64,000 bases of DNA from Asticcacaulis sp. (GTDB lineage: Bacteria; Pseudomonadota; Alphaproteobacteria; Caulobacterales; Caulobacteraceae), in the NCBI GenBank assembly GCA_024707255.1, contig JANQAC010000002.1, positions 490,001 through 554,000 on the forward strand, in the 5' to 3' direction. The notes beneath the pieces are model-generated. The model ran no database searches, had not been told where the DNA came from, and was given only the letters and a program-made list of their open reading frames with translations. Below are positions 1 to 8,566 of the stretch, piece after piece (the stretch's first letter is position 1; every line of letters starts with the position of its first letter). A program made the translations under genes and the position numbers.

Positions 1-2
1 AG

Positions 3-134
3 GTGGTGATCCGCACCCTGATGAACCTGTCGTCTTCCTTCGATCATCGGATCATCGACGGCTTCGACGCGGCCTCTTACGTCCAGCGCCTGAAGCGTCT
101 GATCGAAAAGCCGGCCTTGCTGTTTATCGATTAA
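3..134 (+). CDS. 2-oxoacid dehydrogenase E2 component (dihydrolipoamide acyltransferase), C-terminal end
   Basis: Only the last 43 residues are in the window; the gene enters from the left edge. They contain SFDHRIIDGFDAA, the DHRxxDG active-site motif of the lipoate acyltransferase catalytic domain, whose His serves acyl transfer to CoA. The ending (LIEKPALLFID) is typical of E2 subunits. Which complex it serves (branched-chain, pyruvate or oxoglutarate) cannot be decided from this fragment; the wording of the last 40 residues most resembles branched-chain E2. Its TAA overlaps the stop of the convergent DUF488 gene by four bases. Confidence 0.85.
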   Translation: MVIRTLMNLSSSFDHRIIDGFDAASYVQRLKRLIEKPALLFID

Positions 135-484
135 GGCATTTCGCCCATCAGATAGTCGGCGAGGGCTGCGGCATTATTATGCGCCGGATCGTGCGCCGCG
201 AAGAGAAGCGTGTTTTTTCCACGCCTTACCAGGCCGCGCAGCGCTTTCACGGTTGCGGGACTGGCGTCGAGTTCCGCGGCATAGCGGGTGCGAAACGCCT
301 GCCAGCGAGCCACATCGTGGTTGAACCATTTGCGCAGTTCCGTCGACGGCGCCACATCCTTCAGCCAGACGTCGACCGCGGCTTTTTCCTTGCTCAGGCC
401 ACGCGGCCATATGCGGTCCACCAATAGGCGCTGACCATCTTCCGGTTCCGGCGGTTCGTAGACGCGTTTGATATTCAGGGACAT
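131..484 (-). CDS. DUF488 family protein
   Basis: A 117-residue protein. It begins MSLNIKRVYEPPEPEDGQRLLVDRIWPRGLSKEK and has the DUF488 signature VDRIWPRG followed by WLKDVAPSTELRKWF and, near the C-terminus, LLFAAHDPAHNNAAAL. Length and motif order match the small YeaO-like branch of DUF488, whose biochemical role is not established. The open frame extends further upstream, but the ATG at 484 matches the family start, so the longer N-terminus is rejected. It is transcribed away from the GntR gene across a roughly 145-base divergent spacer. Confidence 0.8.
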   Translation of the reverse strand: MSLNIKRVYEPPEPEDGQRLLVDRIWPRGLSKEKAAVDVWLKDVAPSTELRKWFNHDVARWQAFRTRYAAELDASPATVKALRGLVRRGKNTLLFAAHDPAHNNAAALADYLMGEMP

Positions 485-569
485 GCGGCGCTTTCCTGGT
501 GAGGTCGCAATATATCCGGTTTGCCGATGCCTGCCTCGCTTCAAATTGAAATGGATTGGACTGATGCAG

Positions 570-579
570 TGGTCTGATA
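570..579 (+). promoter_or_regulatory. Candidate operator of the GntR/FCD regulator (copy 1)
   Basis: TGGTCTGATA lies about 50 bases upstream of the gntR start. Its near-identical reverse complement (TGGTCTGACA read on the minus strand) lies upstream of manD at 1454-1463. A decamer shared between the regulator's own promoter and the adjacent target gene suggests autoregulation, but this is inference from two copies only. Confidence 0.4.
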
Positions 580-630
580 TATTTACGGAATCGATTTTTA
601 CAGGTGGCGGACGACGGGAACTCAAGGTTC

Positions 631-1386
631 ATGGCGGCGGATAATCAGAAGCTCTATCAGAATATTATCGCGGCCCTGCAGGCGGACATTGCTGCGGGAC
701 GCTTCCGCGAAGGCGACCGCCTGCCACCGGAACGGGTTCTTGTCGAGCGTTTCCAGGTTAGCCGCCTGACCATCCGCGAAGCCATGATTGGCATGGAAAT
801 CCTGGGCCTGGTTGCTGCCCGCCGCGGATCGGGCGTCTATATCACGGCGCCGCCGGCAAATGGTCTGGAGACCAGCGAACTGGATATCGGCGCCTTCGAA
901 CTGACGGCGGCCCGGCGCGTGGTCGAGGGGGAGACGGCAGCCATCGCCGCCACCATGGCCACGGATGAAGAAATCGCCGAACTTGAGACGATTCTCAATC
1001 GGATGATCGACGAGAATAATGCCGGCGAGACCCTGACACATGATGAGGCGGCAGACCGCGAGTTCCATCTCGGTATCGCCAGCGCCACGCAGAACGATGC
1101 CCTGTATTTAGTAGTCAAGACCCTTTGGGAGGTGCGCGAGCGCTCGCCATTGGCCATGGAAATGCTGCGACGCTCGCGTTCGGCCGGGGTCAAGCCGCTG
1201 ATTGACGATCACCGGGCCATTATCGATGCCATTGCCGCGCGCGATCCCGACGCCGCGCGCAATGCGATGCGCGATCATCTGGGGCGAGTTATCGAGAACC
1301 TGCTGGTTGTGACTGAAACGGATGCGATCAACCGCGTCCGTAATGAAACAGCTCGTCTGCGAGGACAGGCCGGCCTAGGGCGATAA
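631..1386 (+). CDS. GntR family transcriptional regulator, FadR/FCD subfamily
   Basis: An N-terminal winged helix (DRLPPERVLVERFQVSRLTIREA, then RRGSGVYI) is followed by an all-helical FCD ligand-binding domain. ELTAARRVVEGETAAIAA and the spaced D/H residues (DREFHLGIASAT, later DDHRAIIDAIAARDPDAARNAMRDHL) are its usual metal/ligand framework. The downstream neighbour is D-mannonate dehydratase, so an ExuR/UxuR-like sensor of hexuronates or their aldonates is the likely role. A GTG at 604 would add nine residues; the ATG at 631 puts the family-like N-terminus at residue 5 and has AAGG just upstream. Candidate operators flank the gene. Confidence 0.85.
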   Translation: MAADNQKLYQNIIAALQADIAAGRFREGDRLPPERVLVERFQVSRLTIREAMIGMEILGLVAARRGSGVYITAPPANGLETSELDIGAFELTAARRVVEGETAAIAATMATDEEIAELETILNRMIDENNAGETLTHDEAADREFHLGIASATQNDALYLVVKTLWEVRERSPLAMEMLRRSRSAGVKPLIDDHRAIIDAIAARDPDAARNAMRDHLGRVIENLLVVTETDAINRVRNETARLRGQAGLGR

Positions 1387-1452
1387 ACTGTCGTTCTCCA
1401 GGAATTGCGGCTTGTTTCGCAGTCCTGCCCTGTGTATATTGATCAGATAACT

Positions 1453-1464
1453 TTGTCAGACCAA
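1453..1464. promoter_or_regulatory. Candidate GntR/FCD operator upstream of manD (copy 2)
   Basis: TTGTCAGACCAA lies 30 bases upstream of the manD start. It fits the FadR-subfamily operator pattern TNGTNNNACNA exactly. Its reverse complement shares a decamer (one pyrimidine difference) with the site at 570-579 upstream of the regulator gene. Repression of manD by the adjacent regulator is inferred. Confidence 0.5.
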
Positions 1465-1493
1465 ATCAGCCAAGATCAGCCAAGTCCATATCC

Positions 1494-2747
1494 ATGCAAT
1501 TGAATAAAATCACCAGCGAACCAGTCCATTCCAGTTCCGCGATTATCCGGGCGGCGCGCGTTATCGTCACCTCGCCTGGGCGTAACTTCGTCACCCTGAA
1601 GATAGAGACCGACCAGGGCGTCTACGGCATTGGGGATGCCACTCTGAACGGCCGCGAATTGTCGGTCGTCTCCTATCTCGAAGATCACGTCATCCCCAAC
1701 CTGATTGGGAAGGACGCCCAGCGCATCGAGGATATCTGGCAGTTCCTTTATCGCGGCGCCTACTGGCGGCGCGGTCCGGTGACCATGTCTGCGATCGCGG
1801 CGGTGGATACCGCCCTGTGGGACATTAAGGCCAAGCTGGCGGGAATGCCGCTTTACCAATTGCTCGGCGGCCGCTCGCGTGACGGGGTGCTGGTCTATGG
1901 TCACGCCAATGGTTCGGATATAGAACATACGGTCGATGAGGTTGGGCGGTATATGAGCCTGGGCTACAAAGCGATCCGGGCACAATCGGGCATTCCCGGC
2001 GTCAAGGGCGCTTACGGCGTCGGACGAGGGGATATGTATTACGAGCCCGCCGACGGCACCCTGCCGACCGAAACCTTGTGGAACACCAGTTCTTATTTAA
2101 ATTTTGCGCCGAAGCTGTTCGAGAAGCTGCGTGATGTCCATGGCTTCGGTATCGAACTGCTGCACGATGTCCACCATCGCCTGACGCCGATCGAGGCCGG
2201 GCGTCTCGGCAAGGAGCTGGAACCCTACCGCCTGTTCTGGATGGAGGATGCGACGCCGGCCGAAAATCAGGAAGCCTTCAAACTGATCCGCCAGCATACC
2301 ACGACACCATTAGCTGTCGGTGAGATATTCAATACCATCTGGGACTGCAAGGATCTGATCCAGAACCAGCTTATAGACTACATCCGCACGACAGTGGTCC
2401 ATGCCGGCGGCATCACGCACCTGCGCCGCATCGCCGACCTGGCCTCGATGTACCAGGTGCGCACGGGCTCGCACGGCGCCACCGACCTGTCACCGGTGTG
2501 CATGGGCGCGGCCCTGCATTTCGATACCTGGGTGCCCAATTTCGGTATTCAGGAATATATGCGCCATACGCCGGAAACGGACGCGGTCTTCCCGCATGAT
2601 TACCGCTTCGAGGACGGCTATCTCAAGGTCGGCGACACGCCGGGCCACGGCGTCGATATTGATGAAGCCCTTGCGGCGAAATACCCCTACCAGCCCATGC
2701 AACTGCCCGTCGCGCGTCTGCAGGATGGGACGATGTGGAACTGGTAG
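1494..2747 (+). CDS. manD: D-mannonate dehydratase, enolase superfamily (ManD)
   Basis: The 417-residue protein has the mandelate racemase/muconate-lactonizing fold. It should dehydrate D-mannonate to 2-keto-3-deoxy-D-gluconate in hexuronate catabolism. Family signposts are [16 protein letters not shown] at the N-terminus, [26 protein letters not shown] (the conserved Arg), [11 protein letters not shown] (catalytic Tyr region), LLHDVHHRL (metal Asp and catalytic His), [15 protein letters not shown] and AVGEIFN (metal Glu residues). The RGDMYYEP and DVHHR segments distinguish ManD from other superfamily members. The N-terminus is about 15 residues longer than usual. No strong ribosome binding site is visible. 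The gene is followed by a good terminator, so it is probably a single-gene unit controlled by the preceding GntR protein. Confidence 0.9.
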   Translation: MQLNKITSEPVHSSSAIIRAARVIVTSPGRNFVTLKIETDQGVYGIGDATLNGRELSVVSYLEDHVIPNLIGKDAQRIEDIWQFLYRGAYWRRGPVTMSAIAAVDTALWDIKAKLAGMPLYQLLGGRSRDGVLVYGHANGSDIEHTVDEVGRYMSLGYKAIRAQSGIPGVKGAYGVGRGDMYYEPADGTLPTETLWNTSSYLNFAPKLFEKLRDVHGFGIELLHDVHHRLTPIEAGRLGKELEPYRLFWMEDATPAENQEAFKLIRQHTTTPLAVGEIFNTIWDCKDLIQNQLIDYIRTTVVHAGGITHLRRIADLASMYQVRTGSHGATDLSPVCMGAALHFDTWVPNFGIQEYMRHTPETDAVFPHDYRFEDGYLKVGDTPGHGVDIDEALAAKYPYQPMQLPVARLQDGTMWNW

Positions 2748-2755
2748 GACACAAA

Positions 2756-2796
2756 GCGCGCCACGGCCGATAAAAGGCTTTGGCGCGCGGTTTTTC
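2756..2796 (+). terminator. Rho-independent terminator after manD
   Basis: GCGCGCCA at 2756-2763 pairs with TGGCGCGC at 2781-2788 and is followed by GG and a T run (2791-2795). It lies between the manD stop and the pgsA start. Confidence 0.75.
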
Positions 2797-2843
2797 TTGT
2801 CTAGTATGCTTTGAAAATACGCATTTCCTTAAGGCAAGACAGC

Positions 2844-3465
2844 ATGACCGGCGAAAACGTCAATCCGATCCCCAATCTCCTGACCGGTGTGCGCCTGGTA
2901 TTCGGTGTCGTTATCTTCGTGCTGCTGGCCGGCATGGCGGGCGGGATTCCGTTCCTGAACGCCCAATCGGACATGCTGTTCGGGATGCAGCGCTGGAGCG
3001 TCTACGTCTTTATCATCGCCGCCCTGACTGATCTATTTGATGGCATTCTAGCCCGCAAGCTGCACGCCGAAAGCCAGTTGGGCGCCATTCTCGACCCGAT
3101 CGCCGACAAGATCCTGGTGTGCGGCACGATCCTGGGCGTTTTCGCCATCCATTCGGGTGATCCGTGGTTCGCCCTGCCGGCGGCGTTCATTCTGTTCCGC
3201 GAATTCGCCGTCAGTGCTCTGCGGGAAACCGCGGCAGCCAAAGGGTGTCAAAGTGCCGGTCAGTTTCCTCGGCAAGGTCAAGACGACCATCCAGCTTATC
3301 GCGCTGGGCGTCTTGCTGTTCGCCGATGCCTGGTCGGCCTTCGGTTTGCAGCCTGATGGCTCGACGGCTGTTTTGATGACCGGGTATGCGCTTGTGTGGA
3401 TCGCGGCGATCATTTCGCTATGGACGGGTATTGCCTACTTCATTGCCGCCTGGAAAGACCTGTAA
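2844..3465 (+). pseudogene. pgsA: CDP-diacylglycerol-glycerol-3-phosphate 3-phosphatidyltransferase, interrupted by one frameshift
   Basis: PgsA makes phosphatidylglycerol-phosphate from CDP-diacylglycerol and glycerol-3-phosphate in the inner membrane. The first frame starts MTGENVNPIPNLLTGVRLV and carries the complete CDP-alcohol phosphotransferase motif DGxxARx8Gx3Dx3D (DGILARKLH...GAILDPIAD). After RETAAAKG the frame is lost. The adjacent frame continues VKVPVSFLGKVKTTIQLIALGVLLFADAW to the stop at 3465, which is the normal PgsA C-terminal half. Removing one G from the three-G run at 3243-3245 restores one frame of about 206 residues. PgsA is normally essential, so a sequencing or assembly error is more likely than loss. 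AAGG at 2831 is a plausible ribosome binding site. Confidence 0.88.
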
Positions 3466-3618
3466 ACCTTGCCACTGTTCGAATGCGGACAATTTCAAGG
3501 CGCGGCTTTAACACAACAGATTGCAACGGCAACCTATGTTACGCCGATTTAATTAGACCTTTATCGAAAACTTATAGATGTTGCCATCATCGTGCATTGC
3601 GCACCTAAAAGTGGTAAT

Positions 3619-4755
3619 ATGTCCCTAGCTCTATCAACTCTGATTTATGAATGGCGACGGTATCTGGCGGCCGTGATCGCCCTGGCCGTTGCCGGGCTGC
3701 TCGTGCTGGCCATGACCGGTATGTTCATGGGCATGGCCCTGTCTTTCACCGCTACGGTGGACAAGTCGCCCGCCCAGATACTGATCCTGCCGCCGCAGGC
3801 GGAAGGATTGTTTGGCGATTCCGGCCAGCCGCGCCGCATGATTCCGATGGTATATCAGCATCCGGGTGTGGCCGAGGTCCAGCCTATGATCATGAACTGG
3901 GCCATGTGGTCGAACTTCCCCAAGGATGGCCAGCCGGCCAAGGGGGACGGTGTGCGCGTCGTCGTCGTCGATCCGGTCAAGGGCGCGGTGACCCTGCCTA
4001 ACGATTTTTCCGATGCAACCATTGAAGCCCTGAAAGAACCGTTCGCCGTCATTCTCGATCGCACCAGCCTTGGCAAGCTGGGCGTACAGGTGGGTGACAA
4101 GGCCAAGATGAACGGCCGCACCGTTACCGTGGCCGGCGTGGTCGATGGTTATCCCAACATGTTCAATACGCAGGTCTTCACCTCTTATCAGACGGCGAAG
4201 CTGATCTATGTCGCCGATGATGGTCCGCGCGTCGGGCCGCTGTTGGTCAAGCTGAAAGACCCGACACGGGCCAAACAGGTGGCGGCCGAACTGAATGTCA
4301 TGGCGGCCGGCCAGTTCAAGGCCTGGACACGCGAGGAGCTATCCAAAAGTTCGCAAATGGGGATGATGAAGGAAGGCGGCATCGCCATCATGGTCGGATT
4401 CATGGCGCTGGTCGGGGTATTTATCGGCATCGTCATCACCTGGCAGACCCTCCAGGGCGCCATCCTGGCCAATATCAAGGAGTTCGCAAGCCTGCGCGCC
4501 CTGGGCGTATCGATGGGGGAACTGCGGCTTATCATTATTGAACTGAGCTTCTGGGTTGGCGTGGCGGGACTTATCCTGACGGTGGTGCTCATCAGCGGCG
4601 TTGCCATGCTGGCCAAGGTGGGCGGCGTGCCGATGGATTTCCCGCTCTTCCTCGATATCCCGGTCGCCATCATGCTGATGATCATTGCCATCCTGTCGGG
4701 CCTGTTCTCGCTCGGCATCCTGAAAAAGAGCCAACCCGCGGACCTGCTAAGATGA
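3619..4755 (+). CDS. ABC exporter permease, FtsX/MacB/DevC type
   Basis: This is a 378-residue inner-membrane protein. One transmembrane segment near the N-terminus (residues about 12-35) is followed by a roughly 200-residue periplasmic domain and three C-terminal helices of the FtsX permease fold (from GGIAIMVGFMALVGVFIGIVI to the end). LRALGVSMGELRLIIIELSF is the coupling-helix region typical of FtsX-like permeases. It overlaps the ATPase gene by ATGA and precedes a membrane-fusion lipoprotein, giving a DevCBA/MacAB-like exporter. The substrate cannot be read from sequence. The ATG at 3619 is preferred over a GTG at 3592 because the family N-terminus is short and cytoplasmic. Confidence 0.85.
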   Translation: MSLALSTLIYEWRRYLAAVIALAVAGLLVLAMTGMFMGMALSFTATVDKSPAQILILPPQAEGLFGDSGQPRRMIPMVYQHPGVAEVQPMIMNWAMWSNFPKDGQPAKGDGVRVVVVDPVKGAVTLPNDFSDATIEALKEPFAVILDRTSLGKLGVQVGDKAKMNGRTVTVAGVVDGYPNMFNTQVFTSYQTAKLIYVADDGPRVGPLLVKLKDPTRAKQVAAELNVMAAGQFKAWTREELSKSSQMGMMKEGGIAIMVGFMALVGVFIGIVITWQTLQGAILANIKEFASLRALGVSMGELRLIIIELSFWVGVAGLILTVVLISGVAMLAKVGGVPMDFPLFLDIPVAIMLMIIAILSGLFSLGILKKSQPADLLR

Positions 4756-5465
4756 CCGGTAAACTCGCACTGAACGCCATCGGCCTGTCCAAGGGCTACA
4801 AGATCGGCAAGCTGAAACAACAGGTTCTCAAGGGTGTCGATTTCACTGCCTATCACGGCCAGGTCACCATGGTGATGGGGCCTTCGGGCTCCGGCAAATC
4901 AACGCTGATTGCTGCGCTATCCGGTCTGATGAAGCCCGACGAGGGCGAGGTCATCGCGCTGGGCGAAAACCTGTGGAAGAAGAAGCGCGGCAAGATCGAC
5001 AGGTTCCGCCTCGATCATTGTGGGTTCATCTTCCAGGGCTTCAACCTGTTCCCGTCACTGAACGCCACCCAGCAGGTCGAGCAGGTGCTGAAGTACCAGA
5101 AGGTGAAAAAGCCCGAAGCGCATCGCCGTGCTGTCGAGGTGCTGGGTTCGGTCGGACTGGATCACCGCCTGAAGCAGAAGCCGTCCGAGATGTCGGGCGG
5201 GGAAAAGCAGCGGGTCGCCATCGCGCGTGCATTGTCCAAGATGCCGCAATTGATCTTCGCGGATGAACCGACATCGGCACTCGACTCGGTCAGCGGCCAG
5301 GTGGTTATCAAACTGCTGCATCAGGCGGCCAAGGAGCGGGGCGCGGCCGTGGTCGTCGTGACCCATGATCCGCGTCTTGAAGCCTATGCTGACCGCGTCA
5401 TTCACATGGAAGACGGCAAGATTCTGAGCGACACCATGATCTCCGAACCGCCCGTCATCGCTTAA
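4752..5465 (+). CDS. ABC transporter ATP-binding protein of the exporter
   Basis: The 237-residue nucleotide-binding subunit belongs to the LolD/MacB/DevA family. Walker A is GPSGSGKS (residues 43-50), the Q-loop is FIFQGFNLFPSLNA, the signature is MSGGEKQRVAIARAL, Walker B is QLIFADEPTSALD and the switch histidine is in VVVVTHDPR. The start codon overlaps the permease stop (ATGA), so the two are translationally coupled and surely partners. It energizes transport through the membrane by ATP binding and hydrolysis. Confidence 0.92.
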   Translation: MTGKLALNAIGLSKGYKIGKLKQQVLKGVDFTAYHGQVTMVMGPSGSGKSTLIAALSGLMKPDEGEVIALGENLWKKKRGKIDRFRLDHCGFIFQGFNLFPSLNATQQVEQVLKYQKVKKPEAHRRAVEVLGSVGLDHRLKQKPSEMSGGEKQRVAIARALSKMPQLIFADEPTSALDSVSGQVVIKLLHQAAKERGAAVVVVTHDPRLEAYADRVIHMEDGKILSDTMISEPPVIA

Positions 5466-5487
5466 ATTTTTGAAACAGAGAAATACA

Positions 5488-6471
5488 ATGTCTCGTAAAT
5501 TCACTGCCTCAACGGCAATTGCTTTTGGTCTTCTGACCCTGACGGGTTTTTCGCTTACCGCCTGCCAGAAGCCGGGCGCACCCGGCGGCAGCCAGGCGGC
5601 TGCGGTCAAGGCGCCGCCGTCGCCCTACGCGGCCATCGCGGCTGGCAAGGTTGATGTCGACGGCGGCGTAGTCGAAGTCGCTGCCCGCCGCGCCGGCATC
5701 GTCGAGCAGGTCTATGTCCAGGAGGGTGATATGGTCACCAAGGGACAGATTCTCGCCCGCCAGGAAGACGAAGATACGCTGTTGGCGGTAAATAATGCCC
5801 GCGCTTCGGTCAATCAGGCCCAGTCGGCCCTCGCCCTGACACAGGTCCAGATCCGCACGGCCCAGCGCGAATATGACCGCCTGGAAAAGCTGGCGCCGAC
5901 CAATTTCGTTGCCCAGCAGAAGCTGGATCAGGCGCGTGATGCCATCGACAGCGCCCGCGCCACACTGGAGGCCCAGCAGGCCGCCGTGGCAGTGGCGCGT
6001 TCTCAACTGGCCCAGGCGGAATACCAGCAGGATCTGACCATTATCCGCGCCCCCATGGATGGCAAGATCATCCGCCGCTATGCCAATCCTGGCGCCGGCG
6101 CCTCGACCCTGAACGTTTCGACCATGTTCGACCTTGAGCCGGCCATTCCGCACATCATCCGCTCGGAAATCGTCGAAAGTTCGATCCCCGATGTCAAGGT
6201 GGGGCAGGAAGCTGAAATCATTCCGGAAGCCGATCCGTCGAAAATCTATACCGGCAAGGTCATGCGTATCGCCGCCACTTTTGGCGCCCGCAAACTGAAG
6301 TCCGACGGTGGCAATGAGGCCAGCGATGAGCGCGTGGTTGAGGTCGTGGTCTCGGCCGATAATACGCCCTTCCTGATCGGCCAGCGCGTTCTGGTCAAGT
6401 TCATGAAGCCGGGCGAAAAGGCCGGTATCAAGCGCGAAGCGCCGAAGCCCGCCACGCCGGCGAAAACCTAA
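5488..6471 (+). CDS. HlyD-family periplasmic adaptor lipoprotein of the ABC exporter
   Basis: This is a membrane-fusion protein of 327 residues. The N-terminus is a lipoprotein signal with lipobox LTAC (Cys at residue 26), so it is probably lipid-anchored, not anchored by a helix. A biotinyl-lipoyl-like half motif (VVEVAARRAGIVEQVYVQEGDMVTKGQILARQ) is followed by a long coiled-coil hairpin (NNARASVNQAQSALALTQ through VARSQLAQAEYQQ), the second half motif (TIIRAPMDGKIIRRYANPG) and a beta-barrel domain. It lies 22 bases after the ATPase gene in the same operon. No outer-membrane TolC homologue is encoded nearby. A TTG at 5470 is rejected in favour of the ATG at 5488. Confidence 0.87.
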   Translation: MSRKFTASTAIAFGLLTLTGFSLTACQKPGAPGGSQAAAVKAPPSPYAAIAAGKVDVDGGVVEVAARRAGIVEQVYVQEGDMVTKGQILARQEDEDTLLAVNNARASVNQAQSALALTQVQIRTAQREYDRLEKLAPTNFVAQQKLDQARDAIDSARATLEAQQAAVAVARSQLAQAEYQQDLTIIRAPMDGKIIRRYANPGAGASTLNVSTMFDLEPAIPHIIRSEIVESSIPDVKVGQEAEIIPEADPSKIYTGKVMRIAATFGARKLKSDGGNEASDERVVEVVVSADNTPFLIGQRVLVKFMKPGEKAGIKREAPKPATPAKT

Positions 6472-6501
6472 ATTTTAACGGTTAGGTGGTAAAGAGAAGG
6501 T

Positions 6502-7626
6502 GTGAAACCCTTCTCTTTTGCCATGCCGCGCAGCCATCATGCGCCCGATGTCCAGCCCAGGGCCGGCGGCGCCAGCCTGGATGTGCTGCGTTTTCTGGCG
6601 GCCAGTTTTATTCTGCTGTTCCACTACGGCAGCACGGCGCCGGTTGATCTCGCCAGCCTGTTTCCGATCTTCAAACAGGGGTGGCTGGCGACGGATTTCT
6701 TCCTGTTCCTCTCAGGCTATATCCTGTCACGCGCCTATGGCCAGCGGCTGGTGACCTCGCACATGCGCCGCACGCACTTCTTCCTGCGCCGGTTTGCCCG
6801 CCTGTGGCCGTCGCATATTCTGGTACTGCTGGCGTTCGGTGCCTTTGTTATCGCTTCCTCGGCGGCTGGTTTCGCGCCTAACCATGCTGAAAAGTATGGC
6901 GCCGCGGATTTCTTTGCCCAGGCCTTCCTGGTGCACGGCTGGGGCGTGATGCACGCGGAATCGTGGAACACCCCGACCTGGACACTGTCGGTCCTGCTGG
7001 TGTGCTATGCCTTGTTCAGCCTCTATATTCCCTATGTCTACAAACGCGGCCTGGCGGTAATGATCGGCCTGTCGGTCGTTGTTCTCCTGGCCGCGCATGG
7101 GCTGGCGCTTGGTCTGGCCCGCCACGCCTTTGTCGATTTACCCTTTAACTGGGCGCTTCTGCGTGCCATTCCGCTGTTCCTGCTGGGCAATCTGATCGAG
7201 CGTATGACGGCGGGCTTCAGGGTATCGAAAACGGTATTCTGGATCAGTCTTTTCGGTGCATTCGTGGCAATCAGCGGCCTGTGCTTCCTGCCGCGCAATT
7301 CCGCGATCGACAGTCTTATTCTTGTCCTGTTAGGGAGTGTGCTGGCGGTTTCGGGCGGCGTCACCTTCCACGAAAATATCGTTACCCACCGGATGGGCCG
7401 TGCCTCTTTCGCCCTTTTCCTCACCCATTCCCTAGTCGGGGCCGTGTGGTTCGGCATCAGTCCGAAACTGATCGCGCATTTCGCGCTGAACGCGCCAATG
7501 CAATGGGGACTGTGGGGCGCGGGCGTTTTGGCGGCCGTTACCGTGGCCTTCCTTTTCGATGCCCTGGTCGACAAGCCACTCAGCCAGTGGGTATCAAGGC
7601 TTTCCTTCGTCAAGGGCGGTATCTAA
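6502..7626 (+). CDS. Acyltransferase family 3 membrane protein
   Basis: An integral membrane protein of about 374 residues with roughly ten hydrophobic helices. SLDVLRFLAASFILLFHY at the N-terminus is the acyltransferase-3 hallmark (the Arg and the later His are active-site residues), followed by FLFLSGYILSRAY and FFLRRFARLWPSHIL. Family members O-acylate sugars of polysaccharides, lipids or antibiotics. The substrate is unknown here, and no polysaccharide cluster is adjacent. The start is uncertain: GTG at 6502 has AGGTGG upstream, and an ATG at 6523 is also possible. Confidence 0.85.
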   Translation: MKPFSFAMPRSHHAPDVQPRAGGASLDVLRFLAASFILLFHYGSTAPVDLASLFPIFKQGWLATDFFLFLSGYILSRAYGQRLVTSHMRRTHFFLRRFARLWPSHILVLLAFGAFVIASSAAGFAPNHAEKYGAADFFAQAFLVHGWGVMHAESWNTPTWTLSVLLVCYALFSLYIPYVYKRGLAVMIGLSVVVLLAAHGLALGLARHAFVDLPFNWALLRAIPLFLLGNLIERMTAGFRVSKTVFWISLFGAFVAISGLCFLPRNSAIDSLILVLLGSVLAVSGGVTFHENIVTHRMGRASFALFLTHSLVGAVWFGISPKLIAHFALNAPMQWGLWGAGVLAAVTVAFLFDALVDKPLSQWVSRLSFVKGGI

Positions 7627-7682
7627 ACGTAGAAAATATCGCTAAACTCATGTCGGTCGGAGGTAAGCCGCTCGGAGGGGGC

Positions 7683-8318
7683 ATGAAGAAACTGGCGCGG
7701 ATTATCGCAGGCGGGGGACTGCTGATTGGCCTGATCGGGCTGATAATGCAATTCGCCTTGACCATCCCGGCCTCGATGGCGGCGGGACGCAATTTCGGAT
7801 TGTCAGTCCTGTTCTATTTTTCGTTTTTTACGATCCTGTCCAATATCGCCGCTGTGGTCAGTCACGCGGCGCAGTTGCTGCCGGCAACCATGATGGCCTA
7901 TTTTCACCGGCGCAGCACGAGCGGCGCGATCACCACGCTTATGCTGGTGGTGGGTATCGTCTATCATTTCATCCTGGCGCCGCTGTGGTCGCCGCAGGGG
8001 CTGTTTCTGGCCTGTGACGTAATCCTGCATTACGTCACATCTGCTCTGATGGCGGCCTGGTGGCTGTTCAGCAGCAATGGCAAGGCGCGCTTCAAGACCC
8101 TGCTGTGGTGGCTGGTGCCGCCGGCGGTCTATCTGGTCTTTGTTTATGTTCGCTGGGTCTTCGTACACGAAGTGCCGTATCCCTTCCTAGATCCAGCCCT
8201 GACGCGGCAGGAACTCATCAGCGGCATTACCGGCATTGTCGTGCTGTTTCTTGTTACCGGACCGGTCGTGGTATTTACCGACAAGATCGCAGGCTGGCTG
8301 AAGCGTCGGTATCAGTAG
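7683..8318 (+). CDS. Pr6Pr family membrane protein
   Basis: A 211-residue protein with six predicted transmembrane helices. GRNFGLSVLFYFSFFTILSNI, LAPLWSPQGL, DVILHYVTSALMAAWWL and the C-terminal VYVRWVFVHEVPYPFLDP are characteristic of the Pr6Pr family, which is common in bacteria and of unknown function. The start is fixed by a strong GGAGG at 7674-7678 a few bases upstream; the frame stays open far upstream through the preceding gene but that stretch is a shadow. The end overlaps the convergent yoeB by seven bases. Confidence 0.8.
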   Translation: MKKLARIIAGGGLLIGLIGLIMQFALTIPASMAAGRNFGLSVLFYFSFFTILSNIAAVVSHAAQLLPATMMAYFHRRSTSGAITTLMLVVGIVYHFILAPLWSPQGLFLACDVILHYVTSALMAAWWLFSSNGKARFKTLLWWLVPPAVYLVFVYVRWVFVHEVPYPFLDPALTRQELISGITGIVVLFLVTGPVVVFTDKIAGWLKRRYQ

Positions 8319-8566
8319 TGATAGCGGCACTGGGCGATAAGGAGGGCATCGTCTGAGATTTCGTAGACCAGCCTGTGTTCTTGATCGATGCGCCGAGACC
8401 AGTAGCCTGACCAGTCGTGTTTCAAGGGTTCCGGTTGGCCTATACCATCGAAAGGATGACGCATGATATCCTTGATCAGGGCATTGATACGTTTCAGCGT
8501 CGCTTTATCATGACCTTGCCAGTATAAATATTCATCCCATGCCTGGCTGGAAAAGGTAATCTTCAT
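8312..8566 (-). CDS. yoeB: YoeB-family mRNA interferase toxin
   Basis: The 84-residue length is identical to E. coli YoeB. The catalytic residues fall at the same numbers: Glu46, Arg65, His83 and the terminal Tyr84 (ending CRYHY), with EHRLVYEI around the active site. YoeB cleaves mRNA in the ribosomal A site and inhibits growth unless bound by YefM. The start overlaps the antitoxin stop by ATGA, the usual antitoxin-first arrangement. The gene looks intact. Confidence 0.93.
   Translation of the reverse strand: MKITFSSQAWDEYLYWQGHDKATLKRINALIKDIMRHPFDGIGQPEPLKHDWSGYWSRRIDQEHRLVYEISDDALLIAQCRYHY

Noticed and set aside
7281..7682. Long upstream extension of the Pr6Pr gene
   Set aside because: It overlaps the acyltransferase gene in another frame, while a strong GGAGG points to the ATG at 7683.
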